DNA from: Novosphingobium sp. KCTC 2891
GTDB taxonomy: Bacteria; Pseudomonadota; Alphaproteobacteria; Sphingomonadales; Sphingomonadaceae
Direction of reading: 5' to 3'
Assembly: GCF_025938155.1 (NCBI RefSeq)
Contig: NZ_JAPCZG010000001.1
Coordinates: forward strand, 310,001-374,000
Length of the DNA: 64,000 nucleotides
Shown here: one piece after another, positions 41,391 to 50,940 of the stretch
How the letters are laid out: the number at the start of each line of letters is the position of its first letter
Position numbering within the stretch: position 1 is the first letter of the stretch
Position numbers and translations under genes: made by a program
The notes under the pieces: generated by a model
The model's input: the letters and a program-made list of their open reading frames with translations, nothing else
Databases searched by the model: none
What the model was told of the DNA's origin: nothing

Positions 41391-42278
41391 TCATCTGGCG
41401 CCGAACGTCCAGCCTTCGGTTCGCGCGATGGCGTCTGTCAGGCCGGCGGGGTTCCACAGGCACGCCTCGTGCGCGGCGGTGCGCAGCCAGGCGGCGGTGA
41501 GGATCGCGTCGCTGCGGTGATCGTCGATTGCGCCGGGCTGTCCCGCCGGTGTGCTGCCCAGCCGGGCCAGCGCGAGGTCCAACTCGCCGCCGTCGCGGAT
41601 CTTCGAGCGCGCCGCTGTCCGCCCCGCCGCCATCGCCGCGATGGTGGTGTAGATCTCGCACACCACGGATCCGCGCGGGGGCAGGGGGTCGATGGGCCAC
41701 ACCGGCAGTCGCCCGGCGAGCCGGTGGAGCACGCGCATCCCCGACAGGCTCGACTTGCCGACTTGCGCCGCCCCGACGAGGTTGAAGTTGGAATAGGGCT
41801 TGCACCCCTGCGCTTCCTGGGCGCGCTCCGTCACGCGCAGCCGTCCGCGGCCGCCGCCCTTGCCATCGGCGCTGAAATACGCGCCTTCGCGCCCGCCGTG
41901 GCGGCGGAAGTGTGGGGCTATGTGCGGATGATCGACGAACGAACCGACTGAAAGGTGCGCATCGTCTGCTGCCATGGAGTCCACCAGCGCCCAAAGCGAC
42001 CGCGCATCGGGTGGACTGCCCGCCCAGCCGGGAAAGAACGCGCCGACATCGGCGAAGGCCAGGCTGATGCCCAGGTCCATGCCCACCAGCGTGTTGTCCG
42101 GCAACTCGTGCGTCAGCCAGTGCAGCACTTCCGCGCGCGACCAGCGGTGCGCGGGGCGGACAAGTTCGGGCGCGGCGTGGCCTGTGCCACAGATCGCCAG
42201 CGCAATGCCCTTGTGCCGCTCGCCTGCCGCGCCCGACCAGTCGATCGCGGCGAAATGGCGAAATCGGCCGGGTCTCAC
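41391..42278 (-). CDS. conserved protein, possible RNase H-fold (DUF429-like)
   Basis: 295 residues from GTG 42278, which overlaps the rarA stop (GTGA). The N-terminal strand HFAAIDWSGAAGERHKG with a conserved Asp, later VGMDLGISLAFAD and C-terminal DDHRSDAILTAAWL, give the D...D...D pattern of RNase H-like folds such as DUF429. No closer function is recognised. Translational coupling to rarA hints at a role in DNA maintenance; this is inference. Confidence 0.6.
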   Translation of the reverse strand: MRPGRFRHFAAIDWSGAAGERHKGIALAICGTGHAAPELVRPAHRWSRAEVLHWLTHELPDNTLVGMDLGISLAFADVGAFFPGWAGSPPDARSLWALVDSMAADDAHLSVGSFVDHPHIAPHFRRHGGREGAYFSADGKGGGRGRLRVTERAQEAQGCKPYSNFNLVGAAQVGKSSLSGMRVLHRLAGRLPVWPIDPLPPRGSVVCEIYTTIAAMAAGRTAARSKIRDGGELDLALARLGSTPAGQPGAIDDHRSDAILTAAWLRTAAHEACLWNPAGLTDAIARTEGWTFGAR

Positions 42279-43591
42279 GCGCGCTCGCGGCGCTTGCGGT
42301 CCCACCACTCCAGCCGCTTCGTTACCTCGCGCTCGAACCCGCGCTCGACCGGGCGGTAGAACGTCTGCGGGACCATGTCCTCAGGCCAGTAGTTCGCACC
42401 GGAAAAGCCATCGTCCGCATCGTGGTCGTAGGCGTAGTCCTTGCCATAGCCGATGTCCTTCATCAGCTTGGTCGGCGCGTTCAGGATATTGGCGGGCGGC
42501 ATCAGCGATCCGGTGTCGCGCGCGCTTTTCCACGCGGCCTTCTGCGCGGCATAGGCCGCGTTCGACTTGGGCGCGGTGGCGAGATAGAGGCACGCCTGCA
42601 CGATCGCGAGTTCGCCTTCGGGCGAGCCGAGGAACTCATAAGCATCCTTGGCCGCAAGGCACTGGACCAGCGCCTGCGGGTCGGCCAGCCCGATGTCCTC
42701 GCTGGCAAAGCGCACCAGTCGGCGCAGCACGTAAAGCGGCTCCTCGCCCGCGACCAGCATCCGCGCCATGTAGTAGAGCGCCGCCTGCGGGTCCGATCCG
42801 CGCAACGATTTGTGCAGGGCGGAGATCAGGTTGTAATGCCCGTCGCGGTCCTTGTCGTAGACCGCGACGCGCCGCATCAGGAACTTCGACAGCCCGGCGG
42901 GATCGAGCGGCGCGGGCAGCGACACGTCGAACAGCGTTTCCACCTGGTTGAGCAGGAAGCGCCCGTCGCCGTCGGCCGATGCGACGAGCGCCTCGCGCGC
43001 AGGCGGCGTGAGGGGAAGGGTGAGGCCGGTCACTTCCTCTGCCCGGCGCAGCAGTTCCCCCAGCGCGGCCGCATCCAGCCGGTGCAGGATCAGCACTTGC
43101 GCGCGGCTCAGCAGCGCGGCGTTCAGCGCGAAGCTGGGGTTCTCGGTGGTCGCGCCGACCAGCGTGACCGTGCCCTTTTCAACAAAGGGCAGGAAGCCGT
43201 CCTGCTGCGCGCGGTTGAAGCGGTGGATCTCGTCCACGAACAGCAGCGTGCGGCGCCCGGCGAGCGCCATGGCATCGGCTTCGGCAAAGGCCTTCTTGAG
43301 GTCGGCCACGCCCGAAAAGACGGCGCTGATCGCCACGTAGCGCATCCCCACCGCATCGGCGAGCAGGCGCGCGATGCTGGTCTTTCCGGTGCCGGGGGGC
43401 CCCCACAGGAACATCGAGGAGAGTTTGCCGGCCACCACCATGCGCCCGATCGCGCCGTCCGGGCCGGTCAGGTGGTCCTGCCCGATCACTTCGGACAAGT
43501 CGCGCGGGCGCAACCGGTCGGCCAGCGGGCCATCGTCGCCGGGGGGCGGTGCGGGCACATCCTGCGGAGGCGGGGCGAAGAGATCGGCCAT
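42275..43591 (-). CDS. rarA: replication-associated recombination protein A
   Basis: An AAA+ clamp-loader-like ATPase acting at stalled forks. 438 residues: Walker A LWGPPGTGKTSIARLLA, Walker B TLLFVDEIHRFNRAQQDGFL, sensor-1 GATTENPSF. The C-terminal MgsA domain (HYNLISALHKSLRGSDPQAA, RRLVRFASEDIGLADPQAL) ends with PQTFYRPVERGFE. ATG 43591 begins at MADLFAPPPQ; the open frame continues upstream over the divergent promoter region without family similarity. Confidence 0.95.
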   Translation of the reverse strand: MADLFAPPPQDVPAPPPGDDGPLADRLRPRDLSEVIGQDHLTGPDGAIGRMVVAGKLSSMFLWGPPGTGKTSIARLLADAVGMRYVAISAVFSGVADLKKAFAEADAMALAGRRTLLFVDEIHRFNRAQQDGFLPFVEKGTVTLVGATTENPSFALNAALLSRAQVLILHRLDAAALGELLRRAEEVTGLTLPLTPPAREALVASADGDGRFLLNQVETLFDVSLPAPLDPAGLSKFLMRRVAVYDKDRDGHYNLISALHKSLRGSDPQAALYYMARMLVAGEEPLYVLRRLVRFASEDIGLADPQALVQCLAAKDAYEFLGSPEGELAIVQACLYLATAPKSNAAYAAQKAAWKSARDTGSLMPPANILNAPTKLMKDIGYGKDYAYDHDADDGFSGANYWPEDMVPQTFYRPVERGFEREVTKRLEWWDRKRRERA

Positions 43592-43651
43592 GTCCCGCTC
43601 GAGATAGGGGCTTGCGGCGAAAATTGCAGCACCCTCTTGTCGAGATCGCTT

Positions 43652-43665
43652 TAAGATATATCTTA
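43652..43665. promoter_or_regulatory. 14-bp perfect palindrome, candidate PadR operator
   Basis: TAAGATATATCTTA sits 27-40 bp upstream of the PadR-family start, in the gap divergent from rarA. PadR/NfeR-type regulators bind AT-rich dyads near their own promoters, so this is a plausible autoregulatory site. Confidence 0.6.
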
Positions 43666-43691
43666 GATCCATCGAATCGAAAGGAGAACCA

Positions 43692-44345
43692 ATGCGTTTC
43701 GACATGCGCGGCTACGGCCGCGGACACCCCGGATGGGGAATGAAGATGATGCGCCATGGCGCGTTTGCCAGCCGTTTCGGCGGCTATGATGATTCCGATG
43801 GTGAAGGTTTCGGCGCCGGCTTCGGGGGCGGATTCGGCGGTGGGCGCCACGGCGGCGGTCATGGCCGTCGTGGCGGCGGACGGGGCGGCCGGATGTTCGC
43901 ACCGGGCGAACTGCGGCTGTTCCTGCTCCACCTCGTCGGCCAGCAGAACCGCCACGGCTATGAACTGATCAAGGCGATCGAGGAACTGACCGGCGGGCAC
44001 TATGCGCCCAGCCCTGGCGTGGTTTATCCCACGCTCGCGCTGCTGGTGGACGAGGCGATGATCGCCGAAGTGCCGGGCGAGGGCGCGCGCAAGGCTTTTG
44101 CCGTGACCGATGGTGGCCGCGCCGAACTGGCCACCCGCGGGGCAGAGATCGCGGCGATCCGCGCGCGGCTGGAAGGGATTGCCGAAGTGCGCGGGCGCGA
44201 GGCCAGCCCGCCGGTGATCCGCGCGATGACCAACCTCAAGCTGGCGCTGCGCCAGCGCGCGATGGCGGGCGGACTGGAGACAGAGACCGCGCACCAGATC
44301 GCCGACATTCTCGACGAGGCCGCCCGCAGGATCGAACGACTGTGA
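43692..44345 (+). CDS. PadR-family regulator with Gly/His-rich N-terminus (NfeR/YqjI-like)
   Basis: 217 residues. The N-terminal 65 residues are Gly/His/Arg/Phe-rich with metal-binding character (GGGRHGGGHGRRGGGRGG). The PadR winged helix follows (FLLHLVGQQNRHGYELIKAI, SPGVVYPTLALLVDEAM, KAFAVTDGGRAEL) and a C-terminal helical dimerisation region. E. coli NfeR (YqjI) has a His-rich N-terminus, senses nickel and controls a ferric reductase; the arrangement here suggests metal sensing. AAAGGAG lies 5 nt before the ATG. Its stop overlaps the next GTG start. Confidence 0.85.
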   Translation: MRFDMRGYGRGHPGWGMKMMRHGAFASRFGGYDDSDGEGFGAGFGGGFGGGRHGGGHGRRGGGRGGRMFAPGELRLFLLHLVGQQNRHGYELIKAIEELTGGHYAPSPGVVYPTLALLVDEAMIAEVPGEGARKAFAVTDGGRAELATRGAEIAAIRARLEGIAEVRGREASPPVIRAMTNLKLALRQRAMAGGLETETAHQIADILDEAARRIERL

Positions 44346-44674
44346 ACCACGCGACCATCAGCAGCACCGCGCGCGTGCCCACCATGCATGGCGCGCGCTA
44401 CCTTCAGCAGCTGTGCAAGCACTGGGCGCACAACCTTGCGGTCAGCTTCGACGAGACGCACGGCCGCGTCGTGTTTCCGCGCGACGCGCGCGGCGCTTCG
44501 TGGGCGGGCGACGGCATCGTCACGTTCGCGGCTGAGTCGGAAACGCTCGTCTGCGCCGTTACGGCCAGTGAGCCGGGCCAACTCGAAGGATTGAAAGGCG
44601 CGGTCGCCCGGCATCTTGACCGCTTTGCTTTCCGCGAGGCGCCGCTGGCGTTCGACTGGATCGATTCCGCCTGA
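44342..44674 (+). CDS. DUF2218 family protein
   Basis: 110 residues from GTG 44342. Typical DUF2218 sequence: STARVPTMHGARYLQQLCKH, the acidic SFDETHGRVVF strand, then LVCAVTASEPGQLEGLKGAV and a FAFREAPLAFDW ending. Members are often linked to siderophore-interacting or ferric-reductase genes, supporting an iron or metal context for the preceding PadR regulator. No reductase gene is next to it here. Confidence 0.85.
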   Translation: MNHATISSTARVPTMHGARYLQQLCKHWAHNLAVSFDETHGRVVFPRDARGASWAGDGIVTFAAESETLVCAVTASEPGQLEGLKGAVARHLDRFAFREAPLAFDWIDSA

Positions 44675-44732
44675 TTTGCGAGGCGCGCGGTTTGGGCGTA
44701 GTCTGTCGCAACTTCGCAAAGGGGAGATTGCG

Positions 44733-45158
44733 ATGGAGCACGCCGACAACCGGTTCGCCCCAGCCCATCTGTGGGTAGTAGGCACGATCAGCCTGCTGTG
44801 GAATGCGTTCGGCTGCCTCGATTACCTGCAGACGCAGCTCGGCATGGTGCAAATGCCGCCCGAGGTTGCCGCTTACGTAGCGGGCCTGCCGGGCTGGCTC
44901 ACCGGCTTCTGGGCGCTGGGTGTCTGGGGGTCGCTGGTCGGCTCGATCCTGCTGCTACTGCGCTCGCGCCATGCGGTGACGGCATTCGCGCTGTCGCTGC
45001 TCGGCCTCGCGGTCAGCCAGGGCACCCAGATGCTGACGCACCGCCCCGCCGAAATGAGCGGGCAGGCGATGGCGGTGTTCACTGCGCTAATCTGGGGTGT
45101 GCTGATCTTCCTGATCGTCTACGCCCGGCGGATGCGCGTGGCCGGCGTGCTTCGCTGA
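44733..45158 (+). CDS. four-helix integral membrane protein
   Basis: 141 residues, four hydrophobic segments (HLWVVGTISLLWNAFGCLDY, TGFWALGVWGSLVGSILLLL, VTAFALSLLGLAVSQGTQM, AVFTALIWGVLIFLIVYARR). GGGGAG lies before ATG 44733. Similar small sphingomonad membrane proteins exist without known function. Probably separate from the DUF2218 gene (58 bp gap). Confidence 0.7.
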   Translation: MEHADNRFAPAHLWVVGTISLLWNAFGCLDYLQTQLGMVQMPPEVAAYVAGLPGWLTGFWALGVWGSLVGSILLLLRSRHAVTAFALSLLGLAVSQGTQMLTHRPAEMSGQAMAVFTALIWGVLIFLIVYARRMRVAGVLR

Positions 45159-45170
45159 ACCGACGGCCCG

Positions 45171-46388
45171 TCAGCCGGCGCCTTCCAGACGCTTCTGCTT
45201 CTGGCGGATCAGTCGCAGATATGTGTCGGCCACCGCCTGGTTGATCCGGTCCCAGCTGAATTCAAGGCTGCGCTCTTCCCCCGCCGCGCCGTGGCGGGCG
45301 CGCAGTTCGGGGTCTTCGGCATAGCAGCGCAGGGCTTCGGCGAACTGGCGCACCGCGCCGGGGGTGATGAGGCGGCCCGAGCCGTGGTCGTCGACAAGGC
45401 TCTGGCTGCCGGTGGCTGCGGCGGCGACCACAGGAATGCCGCAGGCCATTGCCTCCAGCGTGACGTTGCCGAACGTTTCTGTGATCGAGGGGTTGAAGAG
45501 CATATCCATGCTCGCCACCGCGCGGCCAAGGTCGGATCCGCCCTGAAAGCCCGCGAACACCGCATCGGGCAGGCGCGCGGTGAACCAGTCGCGCGCGGGG
45601 CCTTCGCCCACCACCAGCACCTTGTGCGCGATGTTCCGGCGCACCAGCTGGTCGATCGTGTCCGAAAACACGTCCAGCCCCTTTTCCATCACCAGCCGGC
45701 CCAGAAAGCCGATCACCACCTCGTCGTCGGCGATGCCCAGGCTGCGCCGCCACGCGTTGTCGCGGCGGCCGGGGTTGAAGATCTCGCGGTCGACCCCGCG
45801 CGACCAGATGTCGATGTCATAGTTCATGCGCTGGTCGCGCAGCACTTGCGCCATCGATTCCGAAGGCGCCACCAGCGCGTCGCAGCGGCGATAGAACCGG
45901 CGGAGCATCGCTTCCAGCACCGGCTCCAGGAAGGCCATGTTGTAATAGCGCGGATAAGTCTCGAACCGTGTGTGGACCGAGGCGAGGATCGGCAACCCGC
46001 GCCGGCGCGCCCAGCTGACCGCGCGGTGCGCGGCGATATCTGGCGAGGCGACGTGGATCACCTGCGGCGCGAACGCGGCCAGGTCGCGCCGCACGCGGGG
46101 CGAAAGCGCCATCGGCACACGGTATTCCGCGCGGCCGGGAATGGCGAGCGAAGGCACGCCGATCAGTTCGCCCGTTGCCGGGAAGGCGGGATTTTCCACC
46201 TTGGGCGCATAGATCCGCACATCCGCGCCCTGCCGCAGCAGATAGCCGACCAGCCGATTCAGCGCCTGATTGGCGCCGTCGCGGACGTAATTGTAATTGC
46301 CGCTGAACAGCGCAACGCGGAGGCCGGCAAGCGGCGCGGCGGGTTTTTCGGAAGGGATCGTCTCTGTGCTGGGCATCGTCCGCGCCAT
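45171..46388 (-). CDS. GT4-family glycosyltransferase
   Basis: 405 residues from ATG 46388 (MARTMPSTET; a second ATG lies 12 bp downstream, and the open frame extends to 46445). GT-B fold: N-domain RVALFSGNYNYVRDGANQAL, HVASPDIAAHRAVSWARRRG; C-domain VVIGFLGRLVMEKGLDVF, VLVVGEGPARDWF and the nucleotide-sugar motif FNPSITETFGNVTLEAMACG (E-x7-E). It resembles GDP-mannose- or UDP-sugar-dependent lipid glycosyltransferases that extend membrane glycolipids; acceptor unknown. Confidence 0.9.
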   Translation of the reverse strand: MARTMPSTETIPSEKPAAPLAGLRVALFSGNYNYVRDGANQALNRLVGYLLRQGADVRIYAPKVENPAFPATGELIGVPSLAIPGRAEYRVPMALSPRVRRDLAAFAPQVIHVASPDIAAHRAVSWARRRGLPILASVHTRFETYPRYYNMAFLEPVLEAMLRRFYRRCDALVAPSESMAQVLRDQRMNYDIDIWSRGVDREIFNPGRRDNAWRRSLGIADDEVVIGFLGRLVMEKGLDVFSDTIDQLVRRNIAHKVLVVGEGPARDWFTARLPDAVFAGFQGGSDLGRAVASMDMLFNPSITETFGNVTLEAMACGIPVVAAAATGSQSLVDDHGSGRLITPGAVRQFAEALRCYAEDPELRARHGAAGEERSLEFSWDRINQAVADTYLRLIRQKQKRLEGAG

Positions 46389-46441
46389 AGCCGCCCCGCT
46401 CGCGCTTGGCGAGGGGGCGTGCCTATGCGGTCCTGCAGCGA

Positions 46442-46831
46442 TCACCAGCCGCGGTAATGCTCGCGGTATTCGTGATCATCGTCGTCGCGGTCGCGGTAAT
46501 GGCGACGCCAACTGTCGTCGCGGTAGTAACCGCGATAGCGCGGATAGGCATAATATCCCCCGCGATAGCGCGGGTAGGAATAATAGCCCCGGTTGTAGTA
46601 ACCGCCATTGTAGTAGCCGCCGTTATAATAACCGCGGTCGTAATAGCGATCATCGTGGTCTGATGCGATCGCCGCGCCAATGGCGAGGCCGATGATGCCC
46701 GCGCCGATAGCCACGGCGGCATCGTCACCGCCGCGGTCGCGATAATATCCGCGCGCCTCGGCTGGCGCGGCGGCGGCAAGCGCGCTGGCCGCAAGCGCGG
46801 CGGCAAGGGCGCCCTTCCTGACAAGGTTCAT
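46442..46831 (-). CDS. exported Gly/Tyr/Arg-rich repeat protein
   Basis: 129 residues. Signal peptide KGALAAALAASALAAAAPAE cleaved after AEA near 26; one hydrophobic Gly/Ala/Ile segment (AVAIGAGIIGLAIGAAIA), then repeated RGYYNGGYYN and YPRYRGGYYAYPRYRGYY units and an acidic, His-containing tail. Envelope-associated proteins of this composition are common in sphingomonads (RcnB- or glycine-zipper-like). Low-complexity DNA underlies the repeats. Confidence 0.7.
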   Translation of the reverse strand: MNLVRKGALAAALAASALAAAAPAEARGYYRDRGGDDAAVAIGAGIIGLAIGAAIASDHDDRYYDRGYYNGGYYNGGYYNRGYYSYPRYRGGYYAYPRYRGYYRDDSWRRHYRDRDDDDHEYREHYRGW

Positions 46832-47132
46832 GGTACGTCTCCGTTCCCGCCGCCAACTGCCGGTTCATCGCGGCGCTGCGGAGGGTCAATAACCATATTG
46901 TCACAAGGCGCTGAACCTGCGCTGAAACCTTTGTTAATAAGCGGCCTTTTCGACGAACCGTTCGCCGCATTCCGTGCGGGGATGCCACCGGGCGAAAGGC
47001 TTGCCTCCGGCGCAGGCAGGCCGTTCCGTCTTCAGCGCTCCAGGCCGCCACGCGCCCTCTCGGGGCCGGGAATGCTGGAGCTTCGGATGCCTTGGCGGCA
47101 GGTCCGTTCGATACGTCCGCGTCTGTTGGCGG
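46832..47132. other. intergenic stretch without a recognised gene
   Basis: About 300 bases. The part next to 46831 should hold the promoter of the Gly/Tyr-rich protein. No gene with ribosome site and protein-like composition was seen. Confidence 0.5.
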
Positions 47133-47375
47133 CTATCGCGTCAGATAGACGGCGGCATTGATCGCCGCGCCGACCATGAGCGCGGCTATGGCCAGGGCTT
47201 CGATCGCGCCGCGCTCGATCAGGTCGCGTGCCTTGCCGCGAAATGTATCGGAAGTACGGACCGGCCCCGCCCATTCGAAGGTTGGCTGCTCGGCATGATC
47301 CCCGGAATGAATGTCATAAAGCAGGCATCCCTGATCGCCGACTTCACTTGTGGTATCATGACCGAATTCAAGCAT
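47133..47375 (-). CDS. small protein with C-terminal membrane helix
   Basis: 80 residues from ATG 47375, overlapping the end of the upstream MarR-like gene by 8 bp, which suggests coupling. C-terminal hydrophobic helix AIEALAIAALMVGAAINAAV. The N-terminal part is short and acidic. Unrecognised; supported by operon position. Confidence 0.5.
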   Translation of the reverse strand: MLEFGHDTTSEVGDQGCLLYDIHSGDHAEQPTFEWAGPVRTSDTFRGKARDLIERGAIEALAIAALMVGAAINAAVYLTR

Positions 47376-47898
47376 GATCGCCGCCAACGATTTTCCGAAC
47401 TCTCCAGTTTCCTTGGGGGTCGCGGATCATCTTGTGCTGCGTATTGGCAACGTCAGTCAGGTATTGAGTCATCGCATCCAGGCCGTGCTGTGTCAGCCTG
47501 ATGAAGCTGGCGCGGCCGTCCGTCGTGTCAGGTTCGCGCTCGATCAATCCCTTCACTTCCAGGATCGAGATCCATCGAAGCCCCGTCGATGTTGAATTCG
47601 ATGCTGCACGGCATGCGCTGGTGATCCGGACGGAGCGACCCTGGGCGTGCGAGATGTAGAGTTCCAGGAGCAAGTCCCAAGCGGGGTCCTTGAACAACTC
47701 GTCCGAAAAGTAGCGGTCGCGCCTGCGACGGGCCCGAAAGTGCTCAATAGCCCAAAGGGCGAGATCGGAAGACCTGACTCCCAACTCGGCCGCATTGTCT
47801 TGAGCAGGCCTGTCGGCGCGCGACTTCCGATGTAATTGCGCATCGCCAATGGGAATAATGCCTGCGACGGCAGGAAGTGTTCTGTCTCTCTGCCCCAT
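47368..47898 (-). CDS. MarR-like winged-helix protein
   Basis: 176 residues with GGAGG 8 nt before ATG 47898. A linker region precedes a winged helix: FKDPAWDLLLELYISHAQGR, then VRITSACRAASNSTSTGLRW (recognition helix region), LEVKGLIEREPDTTDGRASF (the D-x-R-A wing of MarR proteins) and RLTQHGLDAMTQYL. Probably a transcription regulator; the effector is unknown. An ATAAC-GTAA-GTTAT dyad at 47964-47977, 66 bp upstream, may be its operator. Confidence 0.72.
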   Translation of the reverse strand: MGQRDRTLPAVAGIIPIGDAQLHRKSRADRPAQDNAAELGVRSSDLALWAIEHFRARRRRDRYFSDELFKDPAWDLLLELYISHAQGRSVRITSACRAASNSTSTGLRWISILEVKGLIEREPDTTDGRASFIRLTQHGLDAMTQYLTDVANTQHKMIRDPQGNWRVRKIVGGDHA

Positions 47899-48126
47899 TT
47901 CGCAAACCTCCTATCCGCCGATTTGGCGCATTTAAAGTGCCTGCTAGCGGTCAGATCTTCAATATAACGTAAGTTATGATGCGGTGCCAAAATGGGTCTA
48001 TTCTGATAAGTAATAATCCTAATATCGTCGAGATTTGGCCATTTTTGTTATCATGAAAATGGAGTGATAAATCCAAATTGGCAGGGTTAACTATGATATG
48101 GGGAATTGTGTTGGTAATTGTCGGAT

Positions 48127-48330
48127 ATGAACGACTTTTTTACTGATAACAAGAAATCGAGAGGTCGGCCTCCGACGACGGGGATCGGGAAGATGATCGG
48201 TGTCCGAATCCAGCCGGACCTGCTTGCGGCGATCGACTTCTGGAGTGCGGCGCAGCACGACATCCCCTCGCGCCCGGAAGCGATGCGTCGGCTTTTGCGC
48301 GCCGCGCTAGGGGGTACGAAGCATGGGTAG
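48127..48330 (+). CDS. small ribbon-helix-helix-like protein
   Basis: 67 residues from ATG 48127 (a TTG 9 bp upstream is the first possible start). KKSRGRPPTTGIGKMIGVRI followed by QPDLLAAIDFWSAA and SRPEAMRRLLRAAL fits an RHH DNA-binding fold (strand, helix, helix) as in CopG-like regulators. The upstream region 47899-48126 is strikingly AT-rich for this genome. Confidence 0.65.
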   Translation: MNDFFTDNKKSRGRPPTTGIGKMIGVRIQPDLLAAIDFWSAAQHDIPSRPEAMRRLLRAALGGTKHG

Positions 48331-48607
48331 CGTCTGGGTGAAGACCTGTGCGTCGGTCATGGCGGGGGCGTCGTTCATGGGCGCGGCCTGCCTCGCTTAC
48401 ATTGCCCAGGGCACGGGCAATGGCGGAGTTGAAGAGGCGCTGGAGAACCGCGCCGAAGCGCGCCGCAACGAAGCGGCGATCAATTGCCTGGCCATGCTGG
48501 AGCGGGCAGAGGCCGCGCAGGAGCGGCTGATCGACTGGGAGATGAGCAAGGAGGCAAACATCCTTGCGAATGCTCGCCGGGGTGAGGGCGCGGCTGTCCG
48601 GCGCTAA
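48323..48607 (+). CDS. small membrane-anchored helical protein
   Basis: 94 residues overlapping the preceding gene by 8 bp. N-terminal hydrophobic segment (SVMAGASFMGAACLAYIAQG), then a long charged helix (ENRAEARRNEAAINCLAMLE, RAEAAQERLIDWEMSKEANI). Topology similar to small phage or plasmid accessory proteins; not identified. Confidence 0.55.
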   Translation: MGSVWVKTCASVMAGASFMGAACLAYIAQGTGNGGVEEALENRAEARRNEAAINCLAMLERAEAAQERLIDWEMSKEANILANARRGEGAAVRR

Positions 48608-48637
48608 GCCTCGGGTATCAAATCAGATATAAGGTAT

Positions 48638-48676
48638 CCGGAAACCGACGGCGCAGATAGCCCCGTCGGTCTCCGG
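48638..48676. terminator. bidirectional hairpin between the small-gene pair and typA
   Basis: CCGGAAACCGACGG at 48638-48651 pairs with CCGTCGGTCTCCGG at 48663-48676, 14 bp with one mismatch (a G-U pair in the minus-strand RNA), 11-nt loop. Placed 9 bp after the typA stop on the minus strand and 31 bp after the plus-strand gene end, so it can serve both. Confidence 0.65.
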
Positions 48677-48684
48677 GTAATATG

Positions 48685-50511
<1,827 letters not shown>

Positions 50512-50940
50512 GGTGTGCTTTCTTCGAGAGATACCGGAGCGCCCCACGTCTCATGGCGAAGAACACGGGGGCTATTACGGGCGCGCGCTTACATCTAATT
50601 GTGCATTGCGGCAAGGCGCGATGCCGATTTGCGGACCCGGACGTGAGATGGGGCGTCATCAGGCAGTTTCAACTGCATCCGGATTTCGGCGGGCGGCACG
50701 CAGGCTGCCCCAAATTTGCTGATCGCTTGGCAGGACTGTGATCGACCGGCCACATCGCGCGCGAATGCGGCGAGGCGTGCGACGTCAGTGGCAGTTTGCG
50801 GATTGTTCGCTACGCCAGCGGAAATTAGGGAGCGATCCGAAAGACATGGGCACGGCGCTCGGTCCGGCGGGCGATCGCCCCTGGGACGCGCATCAGCGGC
50901 GATGCCCGGACCGGACCACCCAGGAAGGATTTCTCCCGTC
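50512..50940. other. intergenic region between typA and the TonB receptor
   Basis: About 430 bases holding both divergent promoters. No gene seen. The open frame upstream of the receptor start has no similarity and ordinary third-position composition. Confidence 0.5.
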
